Origin: Diphasiastrum complanatum
Lineage: Eukaryota; Streptophyta; Lycopodiopsida; Lycopodiales; Lycopodiaceae
NCBI GenBank assembly: GCA_029204225.1
Contig: CM055102.1
Location: 31,676,607 to 31,740,606 of the forward strand
Length of the DNA: 64,000 bases
Direction of reading: 5' to 3'
Shown here: positions 38,040 through 50,473 of the stretch, piece after piece
Layout of the letters: each line of letters begins with the position of its first letter
Position numbering within the stretch: the first letter of the stretch is position 1
Program-made: the position numbers and the translations under genes
The notes under the pieces: model-generated
Seen by the model: only the letters and a program-made list of their open reading frames with translations
Databases searched by the model: none
Told to the model about the DNA's origin: nothing

Positions 38040-39080
38040 CTTGGTGGATGAAACAGTCTCCAAGGTGAGTCGCTACTGTTGATGCAACCCGAACTATATA
38101 GAATTGATCAAGTTGCAGAAATTGCTAAATGCTGATTTCACTTATGAAATTGAACACACTGAACGGGTGTCGCCGATAGTCATAGTATCCAAGAAGAACG
38201 GCAAAATGCGAATATGTGTGAACCTGAAAGCGTTAAATGTAGTCACCAAGAAGGATCATTTTCCCTTACCATTTACGGAAAGTGTTCTAGACAGAGTAGC
38301 AAAACCAGAAGCCTACAGTTTCCTAGACGGTTTTAGCGGCTACAATCAGATGAAAATAGCGCCGCAAGACTAGCACAAGGCAACATTCGCCATGGAATGG
38401 GAAATTTATGCCTAAAGGTGATGTCATTTGGACTTTGTAATGCCCCAAGTTCCTTTCAACAAGTTATGCAGGCGGCATTTGAAGAGTATTTGCAAAATTT
38501 TATGGAGATTTTCTTGGATGATCCGTGCATGCACGGACCTAATTTTGAGCACTTATCCCATTTGGAAAAGGTGCTGAAGAAATGCCACAATTATCAAATA
38601 TCCTTGAACCCAGAGAAGTGTTAGTTTTGGGTGACACGTTATATTCATGGGTCACGCTAACTACTACCGAATCTTCATTTTAGACTTTGCGGAGTTAACA
38701 CGACCAATCTACAAACTCACAATGGAACCACATTGGACAGAGGAGGCCCTACATGTTTTCCAAAAACTTAAAGATGCAGTGGTCTCAACGCCAATATTAC
38801 GTCCACCCAATTAGTCCATAGAGTTTCTTTCACGTGCATATGGATGCATCAAAGTATGCAGTGGGCGCTGTCTTAGCCTAGCTAGGAGAACACAAAAAAG
38901 ATTTTCCAATCCGATTTGCTAGCCGACAACTCAGTAATTCAGAGATAAATTATTTGACAACAGATTGAGAGACACTAGCTATGATTTAGGCGGTTAAAAA
39001 ATTTCGGCATTATTTGATGCCCACACATTTTGTTTTTTATACGGACCATCAACCATTGTTATATCTTGTTAATAAAACTT
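38040..39080 (+). mobile_element. Ty3/gypsy RT-RNase H fragment
   Basis: RT blocks are 'RVSPIVIVSKKNGKMRICV', 'KKDHFPLPFTESVLDRVA', 'YSFLDGFSGYNQMKIAPQD' (stop at 38371), 'MSFGLCNAPSSFQQVM' and the catalytic 'IFLDDP' (about 38508-38525), then 'QISLNPEKC' and a stop. RNase H follows in other frames (38830-39080): 'MDASKYAVGAVLA', 'SEINYLTTD' and 'HFVFYTDHQPLLYLVNKT'. No LTRs, protease or integrase. Several stops: a pseudogene. It lies opposite in orientation to, and is distinct from, the gypsy piece at 2840-4189. Confidence 0.85.
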
Positions 39081-39359
39081 ATTTGTGTTTTTTATGAAGA
39101 GTGTGGATTTCAATCCCACATTCCTTGGAATAGCCAATAGGAGAAAGGGGCAAGGGCCTTCCCCATCCATAAAGAGGCACCATTTGTATCACATTTTCAT
39201 GCTTAATGAGAAGGAGGAGAGCCAAAGCATTCTCATTTGCTAATCCCTCATGCTAATGCTATTGTGGTGTTTTCTATTTGCTTTCTATCTCATTGTTCTT
39301 GTTTTGATTAGTTATGGTTTTTCCATTAGCATGCACATTGAGCATTTGAGCTAACCTCC

Positions 39360-39650
39360 CTCTCATCTCTCTCTCCTTCTCTCTCTCTCTTTGTGCTGTG
39401 TTGGTTTTTGGTCTTGCTTTGATTGCTTCGGGCTTTTCTTCTTCTTCTGCTTAGTCGTGCCCTTGTTGGTGTACAAGGCATGAGAATCAGCTGAGGAACT
39501 AGAGGCTTCATTCCTCCGCGTGTCTTCCTGCAACAACATTGCAATGACTCTTGAAAGAGTCAGCTCTGGATGCGTCGTGATGATCATCAGCTAGCTGTCG
39601 TATGAGCTTGACAAGCTTGTAAGCAGTTGCATTACTGCATCTTGATCGTC
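39360..39650 (-). mobile_element. Copia gag C-terminal fragment
   Basis: On the minus strand 'ELTLSRVIAMLLQEDTRRNE' and a Lys-rich tail, the usual end of copia gag before the zinc knuckle. Nearly the same nucleotide sequence recurs at 42270-42470 and 49990-50160, so three copies of this gag family are present. Confidence 0.65.
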
Positions 39651-40545
39651 TATGAATCTAAAATATAAGAGAGACTATGGAGCCAAACCGCCCAGCCAAC
39701 CTAGATCTGGATCTAGCCCCCAAGCCCTGCCACATGATAGCAAGAGTAGAAGAGCTCAACTGGTAATTCAGACCAAGTCGTCGACGAGATCATCTCTACC
39801 TCAATATATAGAGAGTAGGATCCCGTGCATGATCCCATGCAATTTCCATGCAGGTAAACTATAAATAGGTCACAACTCTTCATGCATTCCTCCTGCCTAT
39901 ATCCATTACACGTATATGCACTACTCCATATGTCTCAATTAGAGTGTTTGGGTCATCTCAAGGTCATTAGTCACAAACAGGCCTTGATGTGAATCTAGGC
40001 GTGACCAATAATTTGGAACACTAGAGGATCGGTCTACCATATTAGAACTATTCCATGTCCTTTGTTGAATATGGTCGTAACATTTTTCCTCCCTTAAATA
40101 GGTTTTGTCCTCAGAATTTCAAAAAGAAAACATGAAAATATTTCTCAAGCTTTCAAACCTTGCCCATGAATCATTATTCTTAGTATGATCTTTCCATCTG
40201 ACAGATATAGACAGGATAAATGCACTAAGAGCTGTGACTTATTTATAGTTGACCTGCATGGGGATTGCATGGGATCATGCACAGGATCCTACTCTCTATA
40301 TACCTAGGTTGGTTGGGCGGTTTGGCTCCATAGTCTCTCTTATATTTTAGATCAACCCATTTGGAAGAATTATAGCTTAGTGTATCTTTGGGATTTGAGT
40401 TAGTACTTTGAGTAGAGACAAGCAATTGAAGAATTGTTGCGTCTATGAGTACTTATTCAGATGGAAAGATCAGACTAAGAACAATGATTCATGGGCAAGG
40501 TTTGAAAGCCTAAAAAATGTTTTCAGGTTTTCTTTTTGGGCAGTT
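39650..40545. repeat. Nested inverted repeats
   Basis: Two inverted pairs. 39655-39700 and 39795-39880 are inverted copies of 40240-40352 ('aaaatataagagagactatggagccaaaccgcc', 'atagagagtaggatcc', 'catgatcccatgcaa'). 40090-40205 is an inverted copy of 40455-40540 ('ccttgcccatgaatcatt', 'gatctttccatctga'). The arms are over 85 percent identical by eye. They look like two oppositely oriented copies of one LTR-derived segment. Confidence 0.7.
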
Positions 40546-40854
40546 TGGCTCCATAGTCTCTTTTATTGTGTTCTTATTTGTTAGATTTCTTATGCTTGGC
40601 CTTAAACAAATCGTTCAAGTAATGAGCATCTTGAAAACCGAAGGCCGACTACATGTTTTCGGACCTTCACATTTTTCCCTTTGAGATTTTTTTTTCTTAA
40701 CCATTTTTTAGGCACCTTCACAAAAATTGCGACACAGTGGCCAAGTGGCCAGAATGCCTTGGAATCATTTTAGGCACCTTCGTCTTTTTCACCTTTTTTG
40801 CCCCTTCACGCAAAATGCGACAAAGTGGCCAGAATGCCTTAGACACCATTCTTA

Positions 40855-41010
40855 AGACACCTTCGGCCTTTTCGCTACCTTTAGTCTAAGGCACCTTCAC
40901 CTTCTTCGCTGTCTTTAGTCTAAGGCACCTTCGTCTTCTTCGCTGCCTTTAGTCTAAGGAACCTTTGATTTTTCGTCTTCTTCGCTGCCTTCAGTCCAAG
41001 GGCGTCTTCG
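40855..41010 (+). repeat. 34-bp minisatellite
   Basis: About four imperfect copies of 'ttcgtcttcttcgctgcctttagtctaaggcacc'. A looser repetition of 'gcgacaaagtggccagaatgcctt' precedes it (40725-40845). Non-coding. Confidence 0.85.
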
Positions 41011-41449
41011 TGATTTACATACCTTAAGTCTAACAGTATAAGGGCACCTTCAAGTTTTTCGCATTTTTGCTACATTGGCAAACCAACGTCGCCAACTTAT
41101 CATCAACCCTAAAACAGCTGGAGAAACAAATATCCTAAGGGCGGTTACCAACTTTGTACAGATTCAAAATATCTTATGCAGTTAAGGCATAAGATATTTT
41201 TCTCTCAACACTTGTAAATATATATACTAACTGAATCAAGCTATGTAAGTGTTAATTGAATTTCGTCTTTCAATCAGAGTTATATGTAGCCAGCGTTATC
41301 ACGCTCAGCAAGTTGAAGTTATTACTTCAAGCCATTGTACTCACTGTTGATATTAATCAGAGTGCAATTTTGTCTCACTACTGCGTTGTTCATTTGCACA
41401 ATCTGTATGAATCATTCTACTTAAATATTTCTGTTGCTAACCGTTGCGT

Positions 41450-41851
41450 TTTTGTTCCTACATGCCACACTCAAAGCCTCGAGCTTCCACTCTCGCTCAC
41501 ACCCACGGTTTTACGACATGGGGAAAGTCCACTTAACTTAGTTAACTCAACTAACAAGGAACCACATGTGTAACTGCATGCATGCATATTGCATGTACTG
41601 CATGTCATCTCTCAAAATTGCTAGACAAGTGTAGATCATAAAAACTACTTTCATGCATGCAGACTGAATGACATTGCATGTAATCTACGCTTTTGTATGA
41701 CATCAAATTTGAATCTACCTAACTCAATCTCGACCTATTCTAGAAGGTTATGTTTCACATACCTTTATGTACAATAAAGTTTACAATGGAAATAACATAG
41801 GCATGGCCCCGAAACTCGAGATAGGAAGATATTATTTTACTAATCTTCACA
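41450..41851 (-). repeat. Inverted LTR fragment, same family as the 45038 element
   Basis: The reverse complement runs collinear with the 45038/47511 LTR from its first bases ('TGTGAAGATTAGTAAAATAA' against TGTGAAGACTATTAAAATAT). It continues through 'ctatctcgagttt', the CATGCATGC-rich part and 'gttaagtggactttcc'. The LTR start at 41851 abuts a plus-strand gag, as if the LTR had inserted into it. The other end was not found. Confidence 0.75.
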
Positions 41852-41852
41852 A

Positions 41853-42090
41853 GAGATGGCAAAACATTTGCCATAATCACCCTCAACATCAAGGATACTC
41901 AAATCAGCCACATACGTGCTGCTCAGACTGCTAAGGATGCATGGGACATCCTAGCAACTCTCTACGACATTAGAGACGTTACTTTCAAGATTCATCTGAG
42001 GAAGAAATTCTTCATCGTTAGAATGTTTGATGTAGACAGTGTTTCGAGTCATCTCAACACCTTCAAAAATCGTATGGAGCAGATAAGAAG
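41853..42090 (+). mobile_element. Copia gag fragment (plus strand)
   Basis: Continuous frame 'KTFAIITLNIKDTQISHI', 'AKDAWDILATLYDIRDV', 'SSHLNTFKNRMEQI'. It lines up with 'KAFALIILNISDMQIGHVSE' of the gag at 50159-50473 and is the UBN2/copia gag core. Its N-terminus is cut by the LTR fragment at 41851, and its end meets an opposite-strand gag at about 42100. Confidence 0.75.
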
Positions 42091-42099
42091 AAAGGTTTT

Positions 42100-43046
42100 C
42101 AAGTCTTGACTATAATCAGAATAACAATGTGCCAATCTATATAAGTATCTATGCCTCTTGCCGCAAAACATCTTCTTTGACGAATGTGGATTCGATGATT
42201 GTTCTTGATTTTGAGTCTGTTTCTGATTCGATGCAAACTGCTTGGAGCCTTTATGCTTCTGTCATTTCGAGCCCTTGTTGACATATAGAGCCTGAGACGA
42301 AGAGGTAGACGGAGTGTCTTGACTTCTTTGATTATCTTCTTGCAGCAACATAGTGATAACTCTGGTAAGAGTTAAATCTGAGTGTGTCATGATGATCATC
42401 ACCCAGCTTTATGGGCAGGCTTGAAAGCAATGTCATAATTGCATCTTGATCGTCTACAACTGATCTGACAACGGCCATCTATTGCAAGAGATTCCTAAAC
42501 TAATTAATATGATTCTAGAGAGAATCATTATTCGACGTCTTGAGTGTGAAGAATTTCCACCGAAGATGTAACTTGGTAGTTACGTCACTCACATCATATA
42601 GCGAGCTCAAGATGTCCCAAACTTCTTTCGAATTTCTGGCTTCAGCTACGTGGCCAATCTAATTATTTGATATATTTAGAATAATAAGCGCGAAAGCTTT
42701 ACCATCCTTCGATTTTCATTTCGAGTCTTTTGTGTTGTCATTAGGCTTTACTTCGATACTTGTAACAACATCCCACAACTTGTTGGTGATTAGCAAGGTC
42801 TTCATCTTAAATTAAATGATAATTGGATCCATTCAGCTTGTCTGCGATAAGATAGGCTTTACTTTGAGAATCCATCAGGAACTTTAGTCTGTCGACGTTA
42901 AGAGAGATACCGTGTTGTGGAAATCAATTCTTTGATACCGAAACAAATTAATTCAAACTGAAGAATAATTTGATATCACAAAATATATCAAGTTTAAGAG
43001 CTTGTGCTTTGATAGTATTAGGCCTTGAAGAATCAACATTCTAATA
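42100..43046 (-). mobile_element. Decayed copia gag (minus) with primer-site-like end
   Basis: Starts with 'MDSQSKAYLIADKLNGSNYH' at about 42875, matching the gag start at 50473, then decays through stops down to the gag C-terminal region at 42250-42400. Upstream (to the right), 'attctaatacca' at 43035-43046 resembles a degenerate tRNA-Met primer site, suggesting an LTR beginning at 43047 ('tgttggaaag'). Confidence 0.6.
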
Positions 43047-43572
43047 CCATGTTGGAAAGAGGTGTGAAAAGGATAGGTCGAATAGAATCAAATAAAAAGG
43101 ATTCAAACAACAAGAAAAAAAACTTATCGTGTGCAGCGGAATAAACTATCTTCCTCTTTCTCTATGTATGACTATGCCTATCAATTTTGAACAATCTAAT
43201 AGTGATAGAAATCACGTTCGATCTTATAGTAACTAACTTTGAAATCATTAGTACTATAGTGATTACGTAGCCAAACATTAAAGCATTGAATTATCAGACA
43301 AATAATCAGTTGCAAAGAATTAAAGAAACACATACATTCTGAGATGAAGTTGAATGCAATAAGAAGATAGTATAGATTTAGTATGAAAACGAAACAGATG
43401 TAAATGAGTACAACAAGTTGTGGATCAAAGCCGCGTACTCTAAGCTATCTCTGAGCGGCTAAATATAAGTCTAAATTAAGAGTAACTACTGATAAGCAAT
43501 AAACGCAATAGCAATCTCTAATCAACTTTAAAGAACTGAACTAAAATTCTCAATAGTGTTCAAGCTTGAAAG

Positions 43573-43683
<111 letters not shown>

Positions 43684-44191
43684 ACTACCTATTCTTCTTG
43701 CTTCAATGTTGTTGAAGTTTAGAAATATGAGTAGCTATTTATACTAAGCAATTAGGTCGTCAAATGCGTCATCCAATTGGCTGTGATGTGCTGGCATCCA
43801 TCCAATTAGGACTTCTCAGTTATTACTTGTTGATGAATTAATGCAAGTCGGTGGCTTTGGTCGTAAACAATCTGTCTGCAAATTTAAACGTGAACAGTCA
43901 CTATGTAGAAATGAACATAACAAAAAATGTGAAGGTTTTTGCCAGCTTAACATTTGAGGCATCTGACATTTTGCGAAAAAGCTGAAGTAAGAGAAAATCC
44001 CAAAAGACGAAAATCCCAAAAATGTCGACACTGTGAGTCGTTTCTGAGTAGTTATGCAGATTGTAAACATGAAGAAATCTGCAGGTCTGGATAAAAGTTG
44101 GACGAAGATTAAAATGTCAATTAGTCGATTAGTAGGAGAAGAATCCAACACAAGCTTGGTTCCATTGGTGAGTGAGTTTATTTACAATTAA

Positions 44192-44863
44192 TCAGACTAT
44201 ATCTGATAAGAATGTTGTGAGATACCTTTGTTGAGTGATAAATTTTATCAACCGTCTCGCTCTGTCTCTAGGGATTTGAATGCCCAGACAGAAGTGAGCT
44301 TCACCTAGATCAATCATGTCAAATTTGGAAGACAACATCTGCATCCTTAACCAATTTGGTATTATTGCTGAAAAGCAACGTATCATCAACATACAAGGTG
44401 ATGATAATGAAGGATTGCTGCTCTCACTTGAAGTAGACATTGTTGTCGGCCGTGCTTGGTTGAAGACCTTGTCAGATGAGGAATGTGTTGATCCTAACCA
44501 AGCTATGGTTGATTGCTTCAAGCCATAAAGTGTCTTGTGGAATTTACAGACGTGATGCTTCATATCTTTGTGAATATATCCTTTAGGTTGTAGCATGTAG
44601 ATGTCTTCTTCGATGACTCCATTCAGATGAGCTGTTTGTACATCGAGTTGATGTACTTTGAGGTTGGCTGCTGCGGCACACGATAAGAGGGCTCGGATCG
44701 ATGAATGCTTGACTACTGGACTGAAAAGGCTCATTGTAGTCGATGTTGGGATCTGAGCGAATCCTCGTGCTACTGTGTCGTGCCTTCCTCCGATCAATTG
44801 CTCCATTGGCGTTGTACTTGATCTTAAAGATCCATTTGCAATCGATAAGATTGCAGCCAACAT
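44192..44863 (-). pseudogene. Copia reverse transcriptase of the split element
   Basis: Contains 'HQLDVQTAHLNGVIEEDIYM' and 'FHKTLYGLKQS', then a frame change across the YVDD region, then 'MIDLGEAHFCLGIQIPRDRA' and 'ITQQRYLTTFL'. RNase H is absent. The N-terminal side is cut by the nested element at 45037. Confidence 0.85.
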
Positions 44864-45037
44864 GAGCTTTGACTAGTGACCATGTCTTAGAGAAGAATAC
44901 TCTTTGTCCATTGCGCCTCTCCAGAGATCAAAGTCTAGTTGGATAAGTGCATCTTCGACAGCTGTCAGTTGTCAGTTCCTACATTAAAAGACAGGCAGAC
45001 TAAGGAGTATACCTTGTGGGCTGTGTGTGCACTCGGC

Positions 45038-45653
45038 TGTGAAAATTATTAAAATATTATCTTTCTATCTCGAGTTTGGGGCCATGTCCATGGTGATTTC
45101 CACTAAAATTCATGCTGTACATAAAAAGAGTGTGAATTGAGCACATATCCTTCTAGTGTAGCTCGGATTTGAGTTAGATAGGTTCAATTATGATGACATG
45201 CAGATGTTTAGATAGCATGCAAAGTCTTACTGTATGCATGCAAGCCACATGAAATCAGTGCATGCAACATGCAAAGTAGTTTCAGTGATCTACACATGTC
45301 TAGGCAGTTTTATGAGTTGACATGCAGTACATGCAACATACATGCATGCAGTTACACATGTGGATCTATGGTAGGTGAATTAGTTCAGTTAAGTGGACTT
45401 TCCATGCAACTCCACTGTAGGAGTTCGAGTCTCTCTCATGTAGGAAAAGCTGGGCATGTTTTGCCACATTGTGAATATTGAGATTTTGGTGTTTTGGACT
45501 CTTTCTCTCTCTACCCGAGTTTTCTATGCTTGATTTTCTCTCTCTACCCAAGCAGCCTCTTCTTCCCATACTAAACACTTCAAATTTTTTCTGACATTCA
45601 TTTCTCACAGTGAAGAGTTAGATTTTTTCATCTGATGTATGCCATTGTGCTAG
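45038..45653 (+). repeat. Truncated 5' LTR
   Basis: Matches 47511 onward at about 95 percent by eye, up to 'gccattgtgct', where the sequence switches to pol ('VKGSFVGYASTKKAYKIY'). Confidence 0.9.
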
Positions 45654-47495
45654 TGCAGTCAAAGGAAGTTTTGTAGGATATGCATCCACTAAAAAAGCAT
45701 ACAAGATTTATTTGCCCTCTACTGACAAGAATATTGTTAGTAGAGATGTGATCTTCCATGAAGATCAGAAGTTTAACTTGGATGATGCATAGGTCAAGGA
45801 GTCTCATGCAAGATCAATCATCAATCTTGATGCTGTTCAAGAAGAGGTGAGGCCGAGGCTTGAGGAGGAGCAAATTCAAGCTACCACACCCAGAAGATCT
45901 ACATGAGCAAGATCTGAGCACTGACGCTCACATATGATGAAGAAGGAAGGCAAGTGAAAGGTGAAACTTCCTATCATGCACTTTTTATATCAGATGAAGA
46001 GCCTAAGGATGTCCAAGAAGCTTTTCAATCCAAGGAGTGGGTTGAAGCAATGACCTAAGAATTTGAAGCCTTGATGTCAAATAACACATGGGAGCTTGTG
46101 GAGCCACCAAACAACATGCATGTGATTGGATGTAAGTGGGTATTCTAAATCAAGTATAATCATGATGGATCTATCAATAAGTATAAAGCAAGACTTTGTG
46201 CCAAAGGCTACTCACAGATCAAAGGTCTTGACTATGAAGACACCTTTGCACCAGTTGCAAAGATGGTAACAATTCGAATACTCATCTCTCTTGCATGTTT
46301 TCACAAATGGAGTATGTTCCAGCTTGATGTTTCTAATGCATTTCTCAATAATTACCTTGAGGAGGAGATTTATATAGAGCATCCTCCAGGTTCTGTGAAG
46401 GAAGGTGATGAATCAAAAGTTTGTCTTTTGTTCAAAAGTCTGTATGGACTGAAACAACCACCAAGGTCTTGGTATGCAAGGCTCAATTCCTCTCATATCA
46501 CTCGAATTTTGTCTAAGTGAATATGACCCTTCTCTGTATTATAAGTTTGTAGATAACTTTGTAATTATTCTTCTCATCTACAATGAGACGTTAGTTGAAG
46601 AAACTAAGCATGCACTTGGTACTAAGTTTAAGATGCAGGGCTTAGGAGTTCTTCACTGTATTCTAGGCCTTGAAATAGATTTTTGGAAAGGTTATGCATT
46701 TAAGCCAAAGAAGATATGCACTTTCCATGCTCAAAAAATTCCATATGGAAAACTGTAAAGACATAGATACACCTATGGAGCACACTCTAAAATTTCCTAT
46801 TAAAGATGATGAAAAATCCTTTGAGGACATCACTCTTTATAGGAGTCTTATTGGCTCACTTATTTGGTTAACAGTGACTAGGCTTGATCTAAGCTTTTGT
46901 GTTCATAAGCTAAGTCAACACATGCAGGATCCAAAGTAATATCATTGGAAGTTGGCTAAAAGAGTCTTGAGGTATATATCTTCTACCTTGGATTATGGAC
47001 TATTCTATGAAGGAGAAGATATGACTTTGATTGCTTATTCAGATTCAGATTTTGCAGGGGACATGTTGGATAGGAAATCCACAAGTACTTACACAATATT
47101 TCTTGGCTATCAAAGAAGCAGACAACTATTTCCTTATCATCTTGTGAAGCTGAATACAAATCTCTTACAACCACAACAAAGGAGGTTTTATGAATCAAAA
47201 GGCTACTTTTGGAGCTAAATTGTTATGCAGATGAAGATTTACCAATTATCAAGAATGATAAAATTTCTGCTTAGGCTCTTGCAAATAATCCAGTCTTTCA
47301 TGCAAGGAGCAAGCATATTGAAGTGGCTCATCATTTTGTAAGAGAAAAAGTCATTGGGAGAGAGATCTTATTGGAGCATATTTCATCTTCAGATTGTGTT
47401 GCAGATCTTCTCACCAAACCTCTACTCAAAGATGTGTTTATGAAGATGAGGTCTAACCTTGGCCTAATTTCGAAGTCTATGTTGATAGGAACATA
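45654..47495 (+). pseudogene. Copia pol remnant (IN end, RT, RNase H)
   Basis: The post-integrase block 'SFVGYASTKKAYKIYLP' and 'VSRDVIFHEDQKF' is followed by RT with 'LDVSNAFLNNYLEEEIYIEH' and 'SLYGLKQPPRSWYARL', then RNase H ('AYSDSDFAGDMLDRKST', 'ARSKHIEVAHHFVREK', 'CVADLLTKPLLKDVF'), ending at 47495. The catalytic YVDD is deleted: 'VIILLIY' runs straight into 'NETLVEETKHALG' near 46580. At least five stops or frame changes. Confidence 0.9.
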
Positions 47496-47510
47496 AATTT
47501 TAAGGAGGAG

Positions 47511-48240
47511 TGTGAAGACTATTAAAATATTATCTTTCTATCTCGAGTTTGGGGCCATGTCCATGGTGATTTCCACTAAAATTCATGTTGTACATAAAAG
47601 GAGTGTGAATTGAGCACATATCCTTCTAGTGTAGCTCGGATTTGAGTTAGATAGGTTCAATTATGATGACATGCAGGTGTTTAGATAGCATGCAAAGTCT
47701 TATTGTATGCATGCAAGCCACATGCAATCAATGCATGCAACATGCAAAGTAGTTTTAGTGATCTACACATGTCTAGGCAGTTTTATGAGTTGACATGCAG
47801 TATATGCAACATACATACACACAGTTACACATGTGGATCTATGGTAGGTGAATCAGTTCAGTTAAGTGGACTTTCCATGAAACTCCACTATAGGAATTCG
47901 AGTCTCTCTCATGTAGGAAAAGCTGGGCATGTTTTGCCACATTGTGAATATTGAGATTTTGGTGTTTTGGACTCATTCTCTCTCTACCCTAGTTTTCTAT
48001 GCTTGATTTTCTCTCTATGCCCGCGAGCAGCCTCTTTTTCCCATACTGAACACTTAGAATTTTTTCTGACATTCATTTCTCACAGTGAAGAGTTAGATTT
48101 TTTCATCTGATGTATGCCATTGTGCTCTTGCCTTAGATTTTTCAAGCATACTATTCTTTAATCAATCTTGTGCAATCACAACACCTCAGTAAGATCCTGT
48201 ATGGTGTGTGGTGAAGTTCACACGTGCTAAAAACCTCACA
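47511..48240 (+). repeat. Complete 3' LTR, 730 bp
   Basis: Starts TGTGAAGACTATTAAAATATT and ends AAACCTCACA. The 5' partner is truncated. It contains an ATGCATGC-rich segment (47645-47830). Confidence 0.9.
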
Positions 48241-48389
48241 TCGGCTTGATCTTCTTGGAGGAAGTGTCGGCTGATGATTCAATCCTTGGATTTGTCGTTG
48301 CTACTGAGTGACAGTCAAATTTTTGTCTAACTCACTGTCGTGTAGTGGATGACTATGGGCATGCTTGAGCCAGTGGCTCAAATTGTCAT

Positions 48390-49390
48390 GTCCATGACAT
48401 GCATTGAAGGTTCACTTGGAACAATGCCTTTGCCTTTGAAGTCCATGAACTGATCCTCGATAAAGACTGTATCCTGATTGAATATGTTCTATTGGGTATT
48501 GGGGTTGTACAACTTGTAAGTGTTGTCAGATGAAGTGTATCCAATGAGGATTGTCTTGGGACCTTGGAAGTCAAATTTCTTCCTCGTCTCCTTTGGGATC
48601 TGAACGTAGGTGATGCATCCGAATACTCGAAGGCTCTTCATTGAAGGCTTTGAGCCCATCCACACCTCATGGGGTGTTCTGCCTGAGAGGGCCTTGTTTG
48701 AACATCTGCTCTGGATGTAAGCTACAGTGGAAACAACTTTAGCCTAAAAGCTCTTTGGCAAAGATGCGTGTGCCAGCATGCATTTGGCTGACTCGACCAG
48801 GGTACGATTTTCCTCTCGGCTAAGTCATTAGACTGAGGATAATAAGGAGTGATTAACTGGTGTTCAATGCCTTGGCTTTGGCAGTACTCCTTGAATTTGG
48901 TAGAGATGTACTCTCCACCATTATTTGACCTTAGGACTTTGATTATCTTACTAGTCTCTTTCTCTGCACGCTCCTTGAATATTCTAAAGCAATGGAAAGC
49001 TTCTGATTTCTTCTTGACAAACCATAGTCCTTTTGGAAAATTCATCAATAAAAGTTATAAAATACTTTGTATCCTTTAGTGAAGAATTCTGCATTGGGCC
49101 ACAGATATCTGTATGTACAACATCTAACAATCCTCTAGTAGTATGATGATGGCTTGATCTAAACGATTTTCTAGCTTGTTTATCGATTAGACAGTCTTGA
49201 CAGACAAGTAATTCGACTTTTCTATTAGGATAGTCGAGATCAAGAACAATGGATTGCTTAGACATTTTCTGTACAACAAGATGACTCAAATGACCAAGTC
49301 TATATTGCCAAAGTAAACTTTTATTTATCTGAATAGAAGTACTGAGTGCTTGACTAGAGGTAGAAAAGCAATGACTTAATCTGTACAAGT
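48390..49390 (-). pseudogene. Copia integrase of the split element
   Basis: GAG-pre-integrase region with 'LWQYRLGHLSHLVVQKMS' and the Cys pair 'CQDCLIDKQARKSF' (HHCC), then the core 'VHTDICGPMQN', 'KIIKVLRSNNGGEYIST' and 'YYPQSNDLAERK'. The second catalytic Asp is Asn (SNNGG where the family has SDNGG), so the core is inactive even apart from the frame changes. The post-core part ('RVFGCITYVQIPK') continues to about 48390. Confidence 0.88.
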
Positions 49391-49474
49391 ATCCATGGCT
49401 CTTTTCGAGTGCTAGGATCTTGCTTGTCCTATCGACTACTTTCCACTGATTAGATTCAAATTCTACTTTATGTC

Positions 49475-49700
49475 CTAGATCTGTATTCTGCTAACAAAGA
49501 GCAAATTTGTCGACAGATTCGATACATGAAGGACATTTGAAAGTAGCTTACATTGACCATTGGCAAAGCTCAATCTTATTGTACCTTCACCTTTAATAGC
49601 TTGTGTGCTATTGTTACCAAGGTGAATATATCTTTTGGTATTGTAGGGCGTATAGGACTCAAAACAGCCGATATGGCTGGTCATATGTTGTGTGGCTCTG
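49475..49700 (-). pseudogene. Copia protease of the split element
   Basis: Reads 'FLDSRATQHMTSH' where the family has a DSGA active site, so Gly is replaced by Arg, and a stop precedes it. It continues 'GEGTIRLSFANGQCKLLSNV' to the stop at 49475. Confidence 0.8.
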
Positions 49701-49849
49701 GAATCCAGAAATCAGGAGCTGTCGTTGGATGCTTCTTGATGGCTAGTCATGAAGGCATTATGATCCACTTCTTGAATCGGCTGTGGTGCTTCTGCAGTTG
49801 CATTTGCCACTTGATTCGGCTGTCCCTTGACAATGTTCTTAGCTTGAAG

Positions 49850-50473
49850 TATGCGACAATCTTGGATCTCGTGGTTGGAATGCTTGTAGTATCTGCAGAA
49901 CAGCTTCTTCTTTGTCGGCTGGTTCGACTACCCTTGACGTTGTGTCGGCTTCTAATTTTGCTTCGATGTCTTTGGGCCTTTCTTCTTCTGCTTAGTTGAG
50001 CCTTTGTTGGTGTATAAGGAGTGAGAGTCAACAGTTAAGAAACTGGAGGCTTCGTTCCTTCTGTTGTCTTCTTGCAACAACATTGTAATAACTCTTGAAA
50101 GAGTCAGCTATGGGTGTGTCGTGATGATCATCACCCAACTGTATGAGGTTGGCAAGCTTTAAAATAATGTCATTACTGTGTCTTTGTATAATGTGCTCAA
50201 GATTTTCCAGACTTCCTTGGATGTTTGAGCTTCAGACACATGGCCGATTTGCATGTCTGAGATGTTGAGAATGATCAACGCGAAAGCCTTTCCATCCTTT
50301 AGCTTCCATCGGGAGATTGCCGCATCATCGGCTTTGGGCCTTGCCTCTGCACCTGTAGCAACGTCATACAACTCCTTAGCCATTAGCACAGTTCTCATTT
50401 TAAATTTCCACAGATGGTAATTGGCTCCATCAAGCTTGTCCATGATAGGATTGGCTTTCCCTTGGGAATCCAT
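49850..50473 (-). pseudogene. Copia gag with damaged zinc knuckle
   Basis: Starts 'MDSQGKANPIMDKLDGANYH' at 50473, with the gag core 'FALIILNISDMQIGHV' and 'TSKEVWKILSTLYKD'. Past a frame break come 'LLQEDNRRNEAS' and a knuckle reading 'CRYYKHSNHEIQDC', in which the second Cys is Tyr. Confidence 0.82.

Larger units (their letters stand above)
45038..48240 (+). mobile_element. Ty1/copia element nested in another copia, perfect TSD
   Basis: 5' LTR 45038-45653 (truncated), pol remnant, polypurine 'taaggaggag', 3' LTR 47511-48240 ('TGTGAAGACT...AACCTCACA'). TCGGC lies immediately outside both ends (45033-45037 and 48241-48245), a perfect 5-bp target-site duplication. A deletion joins the 5' LTR directly to the end of integrase, removing the LTR 3' end, PBS, gag, protease and integrase core. 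Confidence 0.93.
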
